From: JBGTCD01 sp041749015 | Lineage (GTDB): Bacteria; Bacteroidota; Bacteroidia; Cytophagales; Cyclobacteriaceae | NCBI GenBank assembly: GCA_041749015.1 | Contig: JBGTCD010000141.1 | Location: forward strand, 1-39,712 | Length of the DNA: 39,712 nt | Direction: 5' to 3' | In this document: positions 7,561 to 15,896 of the stretch, piece by piece | How the letters are laid out: every line of letters begins with the position of its first letter | How positions within the stretch are numbered: position 1 is the stretch's first letter | Translations under genes and position numbers: made by a program | The notes under the pieces: generated by a model | The model's input: the letters and a program-made list of their open reading frames with translations, nothing else | What the model was told of the DNA's origin: nothing | Databases searched by the model: none

Positions 7561-10500
7561 TTATTTTTTTTGTGAAGCAGTAATACCTGCCTTACCAGCA
7601 GGCAGGTAAATATCAAATGACGCGCCCTTATTCAGTTCCCCGGATGCGGTGATAATACCGTTGTGATTATCAACTATCTTTTTTACGATGGCAAGTCCTA
7701 TGCCTGTGCCTGAGTATTCATCTTTTCCGTGGAGCTTTTGGAATACCTCAAATATTTTTTTTTTGAATTCTTTTCCAAAGCCAATGCCGTTGTCGGAAAT
7801 GGTAATGTGGCAGAATTCTTTTTGATTTGGCAGATTTACAATTTTTAATTTATCGCGTTTGATATTTTTACTCGATATGGTGATATGAGGCGACACATCG
7901 GGATTAGCAAACTTGAGTGAGTTGCTAATGAGGTTGTGCATAAGTTGCCTAAACTGGAAAGGAATGACTTTTACTTCACAAATTTCTTTTACCTCTATGA
8001 CAGCACCCTTTTGATCAATCCCTTCTTTGAGCTCGGATTTTACCTCCTCAATGATGACGTTAAGATTGATCAATTCAAATTTGCGCTCTGCTACACTGAG
8101 GTGCGAGAAAGACAATAAATCACGGATGAGTTGCTGCATTCGTGCTGCTGAATTCTGCATGAGGCGGAAATAATTCTTTCCGCTATCCGATAAGTTTTTA
8201 TTTTCTTTTTCGAGTATGCGGCTTACGAAAGTTTGAATTTTGCGCAAGGGCTCCTGCAAATCATGACTGGAAACATAAGTGAATGCTTCCAATTCTTTGT
8301 TCATATTTTGCAGTGCGATGTTTTTTTCTTCCAGTGAATCATTAGCTTTTTTTAGTTGTCGCGTTCTACTGTCAACGGCTTTTTCTAATCTTAGTTTTTC
8401 TTCTTTGCGTTCCCTGATTTCTTTATTGAGCAATTCTTTTTCTCTGAGCTCTTTTTCTACGATTAATTGCCTTACCTCTGTGATATCTGAGATGATGAGC
8501 AGGATTAAATGCTCGCGGTGTGTTTTTTGAATAATGCGGCTTGCATTGAGTGACATGATCTTTTCACCCAGGTGCAGAAAGGGGTGTTTTACCTCGTAGT
8601 TAAAGAATTGAGAATTTCTTGGAATAATATCTTCGAGCAATTCACGCAATGCCGGAATGTCCCATTGTTTATTTCCTAAGTCGTACAAAAGTACCCCTTC
8701 GGTTTGCTCTTCTGTGGCATCAAATTTTCTATAAAATGATTTGTTGGCAGATTTTACCCGAAGGTCTTTGCCCAGGACCAGCATTGGATCGTGCATGGTA
8801 TTCACGATTGCTTCAGAATATTCATAGGATTCATTCAGCAGGTCGTTGCGCGTTTGTAGCTCCTGGTTGGTGGTGGTGAGTTCTTCGTTGGCAGATTCTA
8901 TCTCTTCTTTTGAAGTCTCCAATTCTTCATTTACAGTTTGGAGTTCTTCGTTGGTAGAGACCACCTCTTCATGGGCACTTTGCAGCTCTTCGGTATAAGC
9001 TTCCTGCTCCTGTGAGCTGGCAAGGGCATCCGTTTTTGCTGATGCCAATTCGAGCTCCAGGTTTTTTATTCTTCGGTCTTTAGCCGCCCCGATGGACTTC
9101 GGAGTGCTTTTGCCATCATCACCTTGTTCTGAATAAGTCTCTGCCTGCTCCTGATCGGTGAATAGAATTAAGAGCAAGGGCTCGTCACCTTCTATTTTAA
9201 GCGGAACGATTTCTATACTGATTACTTTGACCTCTGATTTAATCTTTATTTCCATGCCGCTTTTGCGAATGCGCTCATTGGTTTTTATCACTTTTAGGAT
9301 TGCATTGCGCAACTCAAAAGCGATGTCAGGTCGTGCCATTTTTAATATATTAAAAGTGGCTTTGCCTTTAGGGTGTGTGAGAAATAAATCGGTAGTGCCG
9401 CGAAACTCCACAATTTCCATTTGGTGATTGATGACCACGCATGCAGGCATAAATTCTGAAATAAGCAGTGCATCTATAGCACTTTCAAGCCCGTTGAAAT
9501 AACCGGTCTTGATAAGATTCGGGTTTTGTTGTTTACTCTGGTTTCCTTTCGCACCATTTTTTTCTGTGGCGTTTGGCTGCACAAAACGTGGTGCAAGCTC
9601 GGGCATTCTCTGTGTGCTTGAGTTTTTTCTGCGCGAAAAAATTTTATACTTTTTATTGTAGTCCGCAAAAAGATTAGTGGACTGGCTTACATTTTCTGAT
9701 TTGCCAAGCATTAAAAACCCATCCTCATTTAAAGTATAATGAAAGGTGTTGATGGCCTTTTTTTGTGCAGGAGAATCTAAGTAAATAAGGAGATTGCAGC
9801 AACTGATAAAGTCGAGGCGCGAAAAAGGCGGGTCGCGCAAAATATTATGGGGCGCAAATACACACATATCGTGCACGGCTTTATTCACACGGAAACTGCC
9901 ATCTGCTTTGGTAAAGAAACGCTGGATCCGTTTGGGGGAAACGGTTTCTAATTCCTGTTTGCTGTAAGCACCAACACGGGCTTTGCCAATTGCATTATCA
10001 CTTAGGTCTGTAGCAAAGATCTGCAGCGGTATGTTGGTGGACTGACTTCCCTGAATTTCGAGCACCATCATGGCAATAGAATAGGCTTCTTCGCCTGTAG
10101 CACAGGCTGGCACCCAAATCCGCAAGGACTCTCCCCCTTTTTTTCTTTTGAGTAATTTTGGAAAAAGATGCTCTTTTAAATATTTGTGTGTATCGGTATC
10201 GCGGAAAAAACTTGTTACATTAATCAATAGATCCTGATAGAGGATATCGATCTCCTCATTCTTTTCTGAAAGCAGTCTCGTATATTCTTTAAGGGTTGTT
10301 AATTTATACAGCAACATCCGGCGAATGATCCGCCTCTTGATGGTGTTCATTTTATACGCGCTGAAATCAACACCGGTGGCTGCGAGTAATTTTTTAAGGA
10401 TAATTTTTAAATCAGGATTATCCGGCTGGATATCAGGATCAGTCAAATTTTCCTTACCGGATTTTACGGCATTGGCTTTTACAAATGGATGCTTGCTTAA

Positions 10501-11097
10501 CCGTTCTAATTCAAGTGCGATTTCTTTTGGCGCTAAAATAAAGTCCACCACCCCTGCAGAGACGGCAGAGTTGGGCATGCTGCTAAATTTTGCGGAGTCG
10601 TCCTGTGCAAAAGTTAATCCTCCTTCGTTTTTAATCGCTTTCATACCCACGGTACCATCGCTTGCACTGCCTGAAAGAACAATGCCTATCACGCGTTCTT
10701 TTTGCGCTTGTGCAAGTGATGAAAAAAGAATATCAATAGAAATAGCGGTGGAGCTTTCGGAACGCAGCGTTAATTTTATACTGCCATCTGTTATTTCGAG
10801 GCCTTTGTTGGATGGTATGACATAGACGTTATTGGGTTTTATTTTATCCATGTCGTCAATTTCCTGCACTTTCATTTTTGTCTTCTTCGACAAAATTTCC
10901 GTCAGCATGTTTTTGTAGTCGGGGCTCAAATGCTGCACATAAATAAACGCCATGCCCGTATTGGATGGAAGATTCTGTAATAACTCTATCATGGCTTCCA
11001 ATCCACCTGCCGATGAACCAATGGCAACTATGGGAAAGGAATTTGCTTTAGTTACTTTTTTATCGGTAGATTTTTTTTTGGTTGTAGCAGCTTTCAT
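7561..11097 (-). CDS. CheB-CheR-PAS hybrid sensor histidine kinase
   Basis: This 1178-aa protein joins a CheB methylesterase domain without a receiver (about 20-205; triad S29 in GSSAGG, H56, D147 in SGSASDGT) to a CheR methyltransferase (about 228-490; NVTSFFRD, VPACATGEEAYS, CNLLIYLD). Next come a PAS region (about 550-650), a long Glu/Asn-rich coiled coil (about 690-770, NEELQTVNEELE heptads), a second PAS domain (about 775-885) and a second coiled coil. The end is a histidine kinase core: H945 in SSHDLQEPLRK, the N box near 1055, DNGIGFG at 1102-1108 and GTGIGLA at 1130-1136. No membrane segment is seen, so it is probably cytosolic. No chemoreceptor or CheA is nearby, so it is likely a signalling protein for something other than classical chemotaxis. 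It is followed by its probable partner response regulator. Base composition looks more A+T-rich than the nuo genes. Confidence 0.93.
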   Translation of the reverse strand: MKAATTKKKSTDKKVTKANSFPIVAIGSSAGGLEAMIELLQNLPSNTGMAFIYVQHLSPDYKNMLTEILSKKTKMKVQEIDDMDKIKPNNVYVIPSNKGLEITDGSIKLTLRSESSTAISIDILFSSLAQAQKERVIGIVLSGSASDGTVGMKAIKNEGGLTFAQDDSAKFSSMPNSAVSAGVVDFILAPKEIALELERLSKHPFVKANAVKSGKENLTDPDIQPDNPDLKIILKKLLAATGVDFSAYKMNTIKRRIIRRMLLYKLTTLKEYTRLLSEKNEEIDILYQDLLINVTSFFRDTDTHKYLKEHLFPKLLKRKKGGESLRIWVPACATGEEAYSIAMMVLEIQGSQSTNIPLQIFATDLSDNAIGKARVGAYSKQELETVSPKRIQRFFTKADGSFRVNKAVHDMCVFAPHNILRDPPFSRLDFISCCNLLIYLDSPAQKKAINTFHYTLNEDGFLMLGKSENVSQSTNLFADYNKKYKIFSRRKNSSTQRMPELAPRFVQPNATEKNGAKGNQSKQQNPNLIKTGYFNGLESAIDALLISEFMPACVVINHQMEIVEFRGTTDLFLTHPKGKATFNILKMARPDIAFELRNAILKVIKTNERIRKSGMEIKIKSEVKVISIEIVPLKIEGDEPLLLILFTDQEQAETYSEQGDDGKSTPKSIGAAKDRRIKNLELELASAKTDALASSQEQEAYTEELQSAHEEVVSTNEELQTVNEELETSKEEIESANEELTTTNQELQTRNDLLNESYEYSEAIVNTMHDPMLVLGKDLRVKSANKSFYRKFDATEEQTEGVLLYDLGNKQWDIPALRELLEDIIPRNSQFFNYEVKHPFLHLGEKIMSLNASRIIQKTHREHLILLIISDITEVRQLIVEKELREKELLNKEIRERKEEKLRLEKAVDSRTRQLKKANDSLEEKNIALQNMNKELEAFTYVSSHDLQEPLRKIQTFVSRILEKENKNLSDSGKNYFRLMQNSAARMQQLIRDLLSFSHLSVAERKFELINLNVIIEEVKSELKEGIDQKGAVIEVKEICEVKVIPFQFRQLMHNLISNSLKFANPDVSPHITISSKNIKRDKLKIVNLPNQKEFCHITISDNGIGFGKEFKKKIFEVFQKLHGKDEYSGTGIGLAIVKKIVDNHNGIITASGELNKGASFDIYLPAGKAGITASQKK
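7584..7608. repeat. Palindromic repeat inside the 3' end of the kinase gene
   Basis: There is a 9-bp perfect stem (7584-7592 / 7600-7608) of TACCTGCCT / AGGCAGGTA around a seven-base loop. On the minus strand it is read in frame and encodes the LPAGKAG part of the kinase C-terminus (about 1165-1171), after the last expected residues of the ATPase fold. A related CCTGCC hairpin lies at 16698-16712. Confidence 0.65.
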
Positions 11098-11489
11098 TTC
11101 TTAACGGGAGTTGTTTTGGAATCGCCTTTAATCTTGAATTATTCTTCGCTCGGGAGAGGATTATTATTCTGCGTTTAAGTGTAAGCGAGTCGTAATTATC
11201 TACCTTAAATCCCACAAGGATAAACCTCTCTCATTGTGGCAGATATAGGCAATACTTCCACAATTTAGATGATTTTAAAATAATTAGCAAAACCAACTAA
11301 CAATTCGTTGAATTTCACAAGTCAGTAAAGAAAAGTCAGGCCTTGTAACCGAATCTTGAATTGGTACTCTCTGTCACTGGTGATCAGGGCGAGGGCCTGT
11401 GATCCCTACAATCCATATTTAGCCATTACCCATTTAGCGTTTGCGCCCCCAGGATAATCTCATTATATTTCAAAGACAAACCATTCATA
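11098..11489. other. Intergenic region between divergent kinase and Crp/Fnr genes
   Basis: 392 bases hold no convincing ORF. No TAnnTTTG element with a correctly placed TTG was found for either gene. A TATCCTTG on the minus strand near 11214-11221 is a near-match. A G+C-rich imperfect hairpin lies near 11393-11417. The region must contain the promoters of both genes, but they are not of the clear housekeeping form seen elsewhere in the window. Confidence 0.5.
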
Positions 11490-12074
11490 ATGGATCCCAT
11501 TTTCAATCTAATATACAATCACCATGAATTTAATTCTCAGGATTTGAAATCAATAGCTGAGGCTCATGAATTGATCACCTTTAGTAAAGGGGAGCTAATT
11601 TTATCTGCAGGGCAATCGTCCAATGAGTACTATTGCCTGTCAAGCGGCTGGATACGATCTTACGCCATAAGCAGTGAAGGCAATGAAATCACCACGGGGT
11701 TTTTTGGTAAGGGTGACATCGTGATAGAAGTGGCCTCGCTTTTTTTAAGGACCCCCACCAAAGAAAATCTACAGGCATTGACAGACTGTAAATGTTGGAA
11801 AATTGATTATGATAGTTTTCAAAAGCTTTTCCATTCTGTAAAAGGGTTTACCGAATGGGGGCGGACTTGGATGTCTAAGCAATTGCTGATTTCCAAGCTC
11901 AGGTTTTTGAGCATGATCACGGATTCAGCGACAGAGCGATACATGGTATTGCAAAAAGAACATCCGGAATTAATACTCAATATCTCACTGAAGTATATTG
12001 CATCCTATCTGGGTGTAACTGATACATCATTGAGTAGAATTAGAAAAGAGATGGTAAAAAATACCAAAGCATAG
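11490..12074 (+). CDS. Crp/Fnr-family transcriptional regulator
   Basis: The protein has an N-terminal cyclic-nucleotide-binding-type beta barrel (about 20-110; AGQSSNEYYCLSSGWIRSY, FFGKGDIVIE) and a C-terminal winged helix-turn-helix (about 155-190; LKYIASYLGVTDTSLSRIRKE). At 194 aa it is short for Crp and typical of the Bacteroidota Crp/Fnr-like proteins. No Fnr-type cysteine set is seen, and the cAMP-binding signature (RxS) is not obvious, so the ligand is unknown. A 99-base gap separates it from the VOC gene on the same strand, which it may control. Confidence 0.88.
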   Translation: MDPIFNLIYNHHEFNSQDLKSIAEAHELITFSKGELILSAGQSSNEYYCLSSGWIRSYAISSEGNEITTGFFGKGDIVIEVASLFLRTPTKENLQALTDCKCWKIDYDSFQKLFHSVKGFTEWGRTWMSKQLLISKLRFLSMITDSATERYMVLQKEHPELILNISLKYIASYLGVTDTSLSRIRKEMVKNTKA

Positions 12075-12173
12075 ATTTATTGCCAAATGACAAGAACAAT
12101 CTAAATCGCTAAATTTAGTTTTAACAAAAAAAAAGGCTCAGGTCAATCATTTTAACTTAAACCATCAACCTCA

Positions 12174-12605
12174 ATGACAACCATCAATATTTACCTCACT
12201 TTCAACGGCAATTGCAGGGAAGCTTTCGAATATTACCGTTCTGTTTTCGGTGGAGAATTTTCATTTTTAGGCACTTTCGGGGAAATGCCCCCACAGGAAG
12301 GTTACGAAATGGATGACCAGGATAAGGATAAGATCATGCATGTATCGATACCCATCAGCAAGGAAACCACTCTAATGGGCAGTGACACCACTGAAAATTA
12401 CCCTAAAGTAACCATGGGCAATAATTTTTCCATTTCGATCAGTACTGACTCTAAGGAGGAAGCAGACCTGTTTTTTAGGGAGCTTTCCAAAGGTGGGAGT
12501 GTCACCATGCCTTTGGCCGAAACCTTTTGGAGTCCGTATTTCGGCATGGTGGAGGATCAATTTGGGATCAACTGGATGATAAGTTTAGATGAGAACCCAC
12601 AATAA
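12174..12605 (+). CDS. VOC-family protein, PhnB/YjdN-like
   Basis: The 143-aa protein has the vicinal-oxygen-chelate fold pattern of the PhnB/YjdN group. It begins YLTFNGNCREAFEYYRSVFGG, typical of this group, and ends FGMVEDQFGINWMI, also diagnostic. These proteins are metal-dependent or have lost the metal; the substrate of this one cannot be read from sequence. It opens a three-gene run with 14- and 6-base gaps. Confidence 0.85.
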   Translation: MTTINIYLTFNGNCREAFEYYRSVFGGEFSFLGTFGEMPPQEGYEMDDQDKDKIMHVSIPISKETTLMGSDTTENYPKVTMGNNFSISISTDSKEEADLFFRELSKGGSVTMPLAETFWSPYFGMVEDQFGINWMISLDENPQ

Positions 12606-12619
12606 ATAATCAGGTATTT

Positions 12620-13096
12620 ATGAAAAACATCAAAATTGAAATCAAATGGGCCATCATTTTCACCCTGATGATGCTCGTATGGATGGTGCTGGAAAGGCTT
12701 TTTGGTTTCCATGATACCCATATTGATCAGCACCATATTTATAGCAATTTCGTTGCTATTCCTGCAATTGCAGTGTATGTATTTGCTCTTTTGGATAAGA
12801 GAAAAAACTTTTACCGGGGTAAAATGACCTATATACAAGGGTTTGTTTCGGGGCTTATCATTACGCTAATGGTGACTGTTTTAAGCCCATTAGTACAAGT
12901 CATTACCACTATAGTAATAGCACCAGATTATTTTCAGAATGCTATTGACCATGCGGTTACTGAAGGTAAAATGACTCGGGAAGGGGCTGAGGAATATTTT
13001 AATCTTAACACTTATCTGATACAGGTTTTGATAGGGACCCCGGTCATGGGCGTGATGACCAGTGCCGTTGTAGCCATATTTACCAGAAAAAAATAA
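12620..13096 (+). CDS. DUF4199 membrane protein
   Basis: The 158-aa protein has four hydrophobic helices (about 9-26, 43-58, 76-100 and 132-154). The N-terminal pattern KNIKIEIKWAIIFTLMMLVWM and the overall layout match DUF4199, a family of unknown function common in Bacteroidota. It lies 14 bases after the VOC gene and six bases before the DUF4287 gene. Confidence 0.8.
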   Translation: MKNIKIEIKWAIIFTLMMLVWMVLERLFGFHDTHIDQHHIYSNFVAIPAIAVYVFALLDKRKNFYRGKMTYIQGFVSGLIITLMVTVLSPLVQVITTIVIAPDYFQNAIDHAVTEGKMTREGAEEYFNLNTYLIQVLIGTPVMGVMTSAVVAIFTRKK

Positions 13097-13102
13097 ATCA
13101 CC

Positions 13103-13651
13103 ATGAATCAGGCCGAACAGACCATGGTAGAAAATCTCTACAAAATCACTGGGCAAACCCTTGAAGAATGGATCGCTTTTGTCAAAACCAAAAGCTTCGA
13201 AAAGCATGGGCAAATCATGAAGTTTTTAAAAGAAGAGGAGGGGCTCACCCATGGATTTGCCAATTTGGTAGCTTTGAAGACTCTTGCTTCCGATGCAGGT
13301 TCTGTAGCCAATAAGAAAGACTTGATTGAAAAGCAATATCAGGGAAAGGAACATTTCAGACCAATTTATGACCGTCTGATTTCCGCAATCAGCAAGTTCG
13401 GACAGGATGTAGCGATCGCTCCTAAAAATGCCAATGTCAGTCTCAGACGCAAAAAGCAGTTTGCTCTACTTCACCCTATTACCAAAACCCGGTTTGAAAT
13501 TGGTATTAATTTAAAGGGACAGGATCCGAAGGGGAAGCTATTGGCAAGCGGCAATGCCATGTGTACCCATAAGATCAATCTGACAGGGATGGATGACCTG
13601 GATGATGAAGTGATGACCTGGTTGAAAAAGGCTTACGAAAACGCAGGGTAA
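13103..13651 (+). CDS. DUF4287 / DUF5655 domain protein
   Basis: The N-terminal part (about 5-75) has the DUF4287 pattern TGQTLEEWIAFVK ... KHGQIMKFLKEE ... THGFANLVAL. The C-terminal part (about 80-180) resembles DUF5655: RPIYDRLISAISKFG, then KNANVSLRRKKQFALL and a closing WLKKAYENAG. There is no signal or membrane segment, so it is probably cytosolic. The biochemical function is unknown; the family is found beside small stress or metabolite genes in many soil bacteria. It is the last gene of the 12174-13651 run. Confidence 0.82.
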   Translation: MNQAEQTMVENLYKITGQTLEEWIAFVKTKSFEKHGQIMKFLKEEEGLTHGFANLVALKTLASDAGSVANKKDLIEKQYQGKEHFRPIYDRLISAISKFGQDVAIAPKNANVSLRRKKQFALLHPITKTRFEIGINLKGQDPKGKLLASGNAMCTHKINLTGMDDLDDEVMTWLKKAYENAG

Positions 13652-13907
13652 AAACTTCCTCGATTTTTGAAACCGGGTGATTGCACCCCCTAGTTAATGG
13701 TTAATCAGGTGAGCTGGTAATAAAATAAAACAGCCGGAAAAATCGATTTTATATTGCTATAAAAACAGGCTCATTAGCCTTTTAGTTGGCTCACATCAGA
13801 TGAATGGTTGATATATATTCTACTTACCATTGTGATCATCTAACAAAGCGTTAAAGATTTTTCCAGCCATTTTTAATTCATTCTTCTGGAAGTATCAAGA
13901 GAACAAT

Positions 13908-14366
13908 TTATGCCTCTACTAATGCATCAGCCAATCCCTTCACATGGTTGCGGTCGGATTTGATGCGAGCATGTTGTTCGGATATCATCCTCTGTTGTTC
14001 AGTTGTGATGTCATCCAGATCATTTTTTAACGCTTTCTGGTAGGCATCTACTGCCTCATCTTCTCCGGTGACACATGAGTTAAGAATTGCTTTGCGGTCT
14101 TTGCCGGTAAGTGCTGCTTTTACATCCATCCATGCGCGAAAGAATTTTCCCGTTGTTTTTGTGCCTTCAGTGGGCTTACCACCAAGTTTTCTAACTTCAG
14201 TTTCTAATTCTTGCTTGCATTTTTGACTGGTTGCCGAGAATTTAGCAAACATCGATTTTAAATCATATTCGTCTGTTGCTTCGGCAGCGGTTTCATATCC
14301 CTCAATTCTATCGTTGTTTATAGTGACCAGTGAGTTAAGTACTTTAATTGATTTGTCCTTGTCCAT
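13908..14366 (-). CDS. DUF2383 / PA2169-type four-helix-bundle protein
   Basis: The 152-aa protein is all-helical and matches the ferritin-like DUF2383 (PA2169) pattern: it begins with VLNSLVTINNDRIEGYETAA, has KQELETEVRKLGGKPTE in the middle, and ends with EQHARIKSDRNHVKGL. Glu and His residues repeat where a di-iron centre would lie, but metal binding is unproven. It is the last gene of a minus-strand series of small stress-type genes and lies 19 bases after the ABM gene. Confidence 0.85.
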   Translation of the reverse strand: MDKDKSIKVLNSLVTINNDRIEGYETAAEATDEYDLKSMFAKFSATSQKCKQELETEVRKLGGKPTEGTKTTGKFFRAWMDVKAALTGKDRKAILNSCVTGEDEAVDAYQKALKNDLDDITTEQQRMISEQHARIKSDRNHVKGLADALVEA

Positions 14367-14385
14367 TTTGATTATTATTTAAAAA

Positions 14386-14706
14386 TTATAAATATGATTC
14401 ATTGACTGGTGATTGCTTTTTAGCAATCACATCTACTTGTTTTATTTGCGGGTCAGATGCAAATAGTTCATGGCCTTTTTCCACGAGTGCTTTTGCCAGT
14501 TCTCCTGCCAGGTGCATTTTACGGCCTTCTTCATTGGTAAATGTGTTGAAGATTCCGAATTTGTTTGCACCCATTTTAAATGCATACCAAGTAATGGTAT
14601 TTAGTTCTGTTTCAACTAAAGGCAATGCTGATTTTAGAAACTCTTCAACCTCGTCTATCTTTCCAGATTTTGCCTCCAGAGTAACCAGCAAAGCATACTT
14701 TATCAT
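14386..14706 (-). CDS. ABM-fold putative quinol monooxygenase
   Basis: The 106-aa protein is a single antibiotic-biosynthesis-monooxygenase-like ferredoxin fold. It starts KYALLVTLEAKSGKIDEVEEFLK and carries the central ITWYAFKMGANKFGIFNTF strand pair and a helix HLAGELAKALVEKG. Such proteins form dimers; members act as monooxygenases, haem-degrading enzymes or simple binding proteins, and nothing here decides which. It sits between DUF4142 (28-base gap) and DUF2383 (19-base gap) genes. Confidence 0.82.
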   Translation of the reverse strand: MIKYALLVTLEAKSGKIDEVEEFLKSALPLVETELNTITWYAFKMGANKFGIFNTFTNEEGRKMHLAGELAKALVEKGHELFASDPQIKQVDVIAKKQSPVNESYL

Positions 14707-14734
14707 CCTTTGTAATTTTTAGATATTCAGATGA

Positions 14735-15313
14735 TTATGCTTTATCACATGCTTCTTTACACTTCTTGGCCTGGTCAAGATGTGCTCTTAGTGTAGGCAG
14801 TTTTTCGGATGCCCATTTTCTTATTTCAGGGTCTTGGCTATCAGAAGCTGCTTTTTCGTATAGTTTTATAGCATCTTCCTGCCTGCTTACCATCTTGTCA
14901 CTATAGGCCTTACCAAAATCATTTCCAGACTTCTCCATTAATTTTTCGTGAGAATCATTTCCCGTTTTGGTTTGTGATGCGGGTAGTGATACGTTTTTAG
15001 ATTTAGCTAATGCAGTTAACTCAGCATGCGCTTTTGAATGGGTTGTTTCCATCGCTTGGCCTAATTCTGTCACATGATTCATGGTGCCCTTTTGCTGAGC
15101 TAATTTTCCCAAACGGACGTTTTCCATGCTTATTTCAGCAGCGTCGACAAGAAATTGAGCATCCTTTTCTTTGTCTTTGTTATCGAATTTTTCTTCGTTT
15201 CTATCTTCAGCAATTGTTTTGGTGTCCTTCGGATTATTTTCACAGGAAAATGCTCCCATTATAACAGTAATAATTATTGTTGCATGCAACAATGTGTTTC
15301 TATAATTTTTCAT
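14735..15313 (-). CDS. DUF4142 lipoprotein
   Basis: The 192-aa protein has an N-terminal signal with a lipobox at GAFSC (C24), so it is expected on the periplasmic side, anchored by lipid. After an acidic linker, the DUF4142 domain runs from about 50 to 190 (AQFLVDAAEISMENVRLGKLA, QAMETTHSKAHAELTALAK, KLPTLRAHLDQAKKC). DUF4142 is a ferritin-like helical family of unknown function that often accompanies stress genes. The spacing to neighbours (64 and 28 bases) leaves room for its own promoter, but no TAnnTTTG element was found. Confidence 0.87.
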   Translation of the reverse strand: MKNYRNTLLHATIIITVIMGAFSCENNPKDTKTIAEDRNEEKFDNKDKEKDAQFLVDAAEISMENVRLGKLAQQKGTMNHVTELGQAMETTHSKAHAELTALAKSKNVSLPASQTKTGNDSHEKLMEKSGNDFGKAYSDKMVSRQEDAIKLYEKAASDSQDPEIRKWASEKLPTLRAHLDQAKKCKEACDKA

Positions 15314-15377
15314 TTTGCTTTTGGTTTAGTTTAAAATTTATTTGAATTGTTTGAGAATGATAAGTTGATATTAGTTT

Positions 15378-15497
15378 TTAACCGCATTGCCCTAATAGTA
15401 CCCAAATGATAACGAAAACTACAATAGTACCCAGGCAGCCCCCGCCCAGCTTTTTGGCACCATAACCCGCGATTAATCCCTTAAAAATTTTGTTCAC
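15378..15497 (-). CDS. 39-residue membrane peptide, GTG start
   Basis: A short ORF reads MNKIFKGLIAGYGAKKLGGG followed by CLGTIVVFVIIWVLLGQCG. The first half is basic and glycine-rich; the second half is one membrane helix (about 22-36) flanked by two cysteines. A TAA lies immediately upstream in frame, so the GTG at 15497 is the only sensible start. I recall closely similar short proteins (YGAKKLGGGC...) beside DUF4142-type genes in other Bacteroidota, which supports it being real, but this is memory and not a search. The function is unknown. Confidence 0.6.
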   Translation of the reverse strand: MNKIFKGLIAGYGAKKLGGGCLGTIVVFVIIWVLLGQCG

Positions 15498-15519
15498 TTA
15501 GGTGTTATTTATATTTCTT

Positions 15520-15774
15520 TCAGCGCTCGTGAGATGATGGTGTATCAGCATTATGCTGTTCATATTTGGGTTTTGTTCCTTTAGTAGTAGTTGAGTTCAA
15601 ATTATTTTTCCTTTGATCATCGTCATTGTTTATGATTTTTTTTCCGGGTTTCATTACAATAAATAAAATCACCAATATGACTGTAATGACCATTACTACG
15701 CCAAAGCCCATTCCTGTCTTGAAAATGCCGGCTATTGCCTCAAATGAGCTTAATATGGTTGATTGGAAAAGCAT
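15520..15774 (-). CDS. Small single-pass membrane protein, unknown
   Basis: The 84-aa ORF has one strong membrane helix (about 22-42, GFGVVMVITVILVILFIVM) followed by a lysine/asparagine-rich polar tail. There is no recognised domain. It is in line with the neighbouring small genes on the same strand, 22 bases before the 39-residue peptide gene. A strong hairpin lies upstream (15841-15867) and separates it from the next gene. It is likely to be expressed because of position and strand, but it could be a weakly supported ORF. Confidence 0.5.
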   Translation of the reverse strand: MLFQSTILSSFEAIAGIFKTGMGFGVVMVITVILVILFIVMKPGKKIINNDDDQRKNNLNSTTTKGTKPKYEQHNADTPSSHER

Positions 15775-15840
15775 GGTAGCTATTGTAAGCTGGATTAAAT
15801 ATTTTTATTTGTGATACGATTTGAATTTGAAGAGGAAAAT

Positions 15841-15867
15841 AAACCTTTCCGCCAAGCGGAAAGGTTT
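15841..15867 (-). terminator. Strong hairpin terminator
   Basis: Perfect 12-bp arms (15841-15852 / 15856-15867) close a three-base loop. Leftward transcription from the 15897-16232 gene meets the stem and then a T-rich stretch on the minus strand. A short T-run on the plus side means it could work both ways. Confidence 0.75.
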
Positions 15868-15896
15868 TTATGATTGGTTTTCCATCTACCTTCATT

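Noticed and set aside
11380..11420. Imperfect G+C-rich hairpin upstream of the Crp/Fnr gene as a riboswitch
   Set aside because: Only a weak, bulged stem can be drawn and no known riboswitch core is visible.
13660..13746. Nine-base inverted repeat TCGATTTTT / AAAAATCGA about 70 bases apart after the DUF4287 gene
   Set aside because: It is A+T-rich, short and widely spaced; likely by chance and not a terminator.
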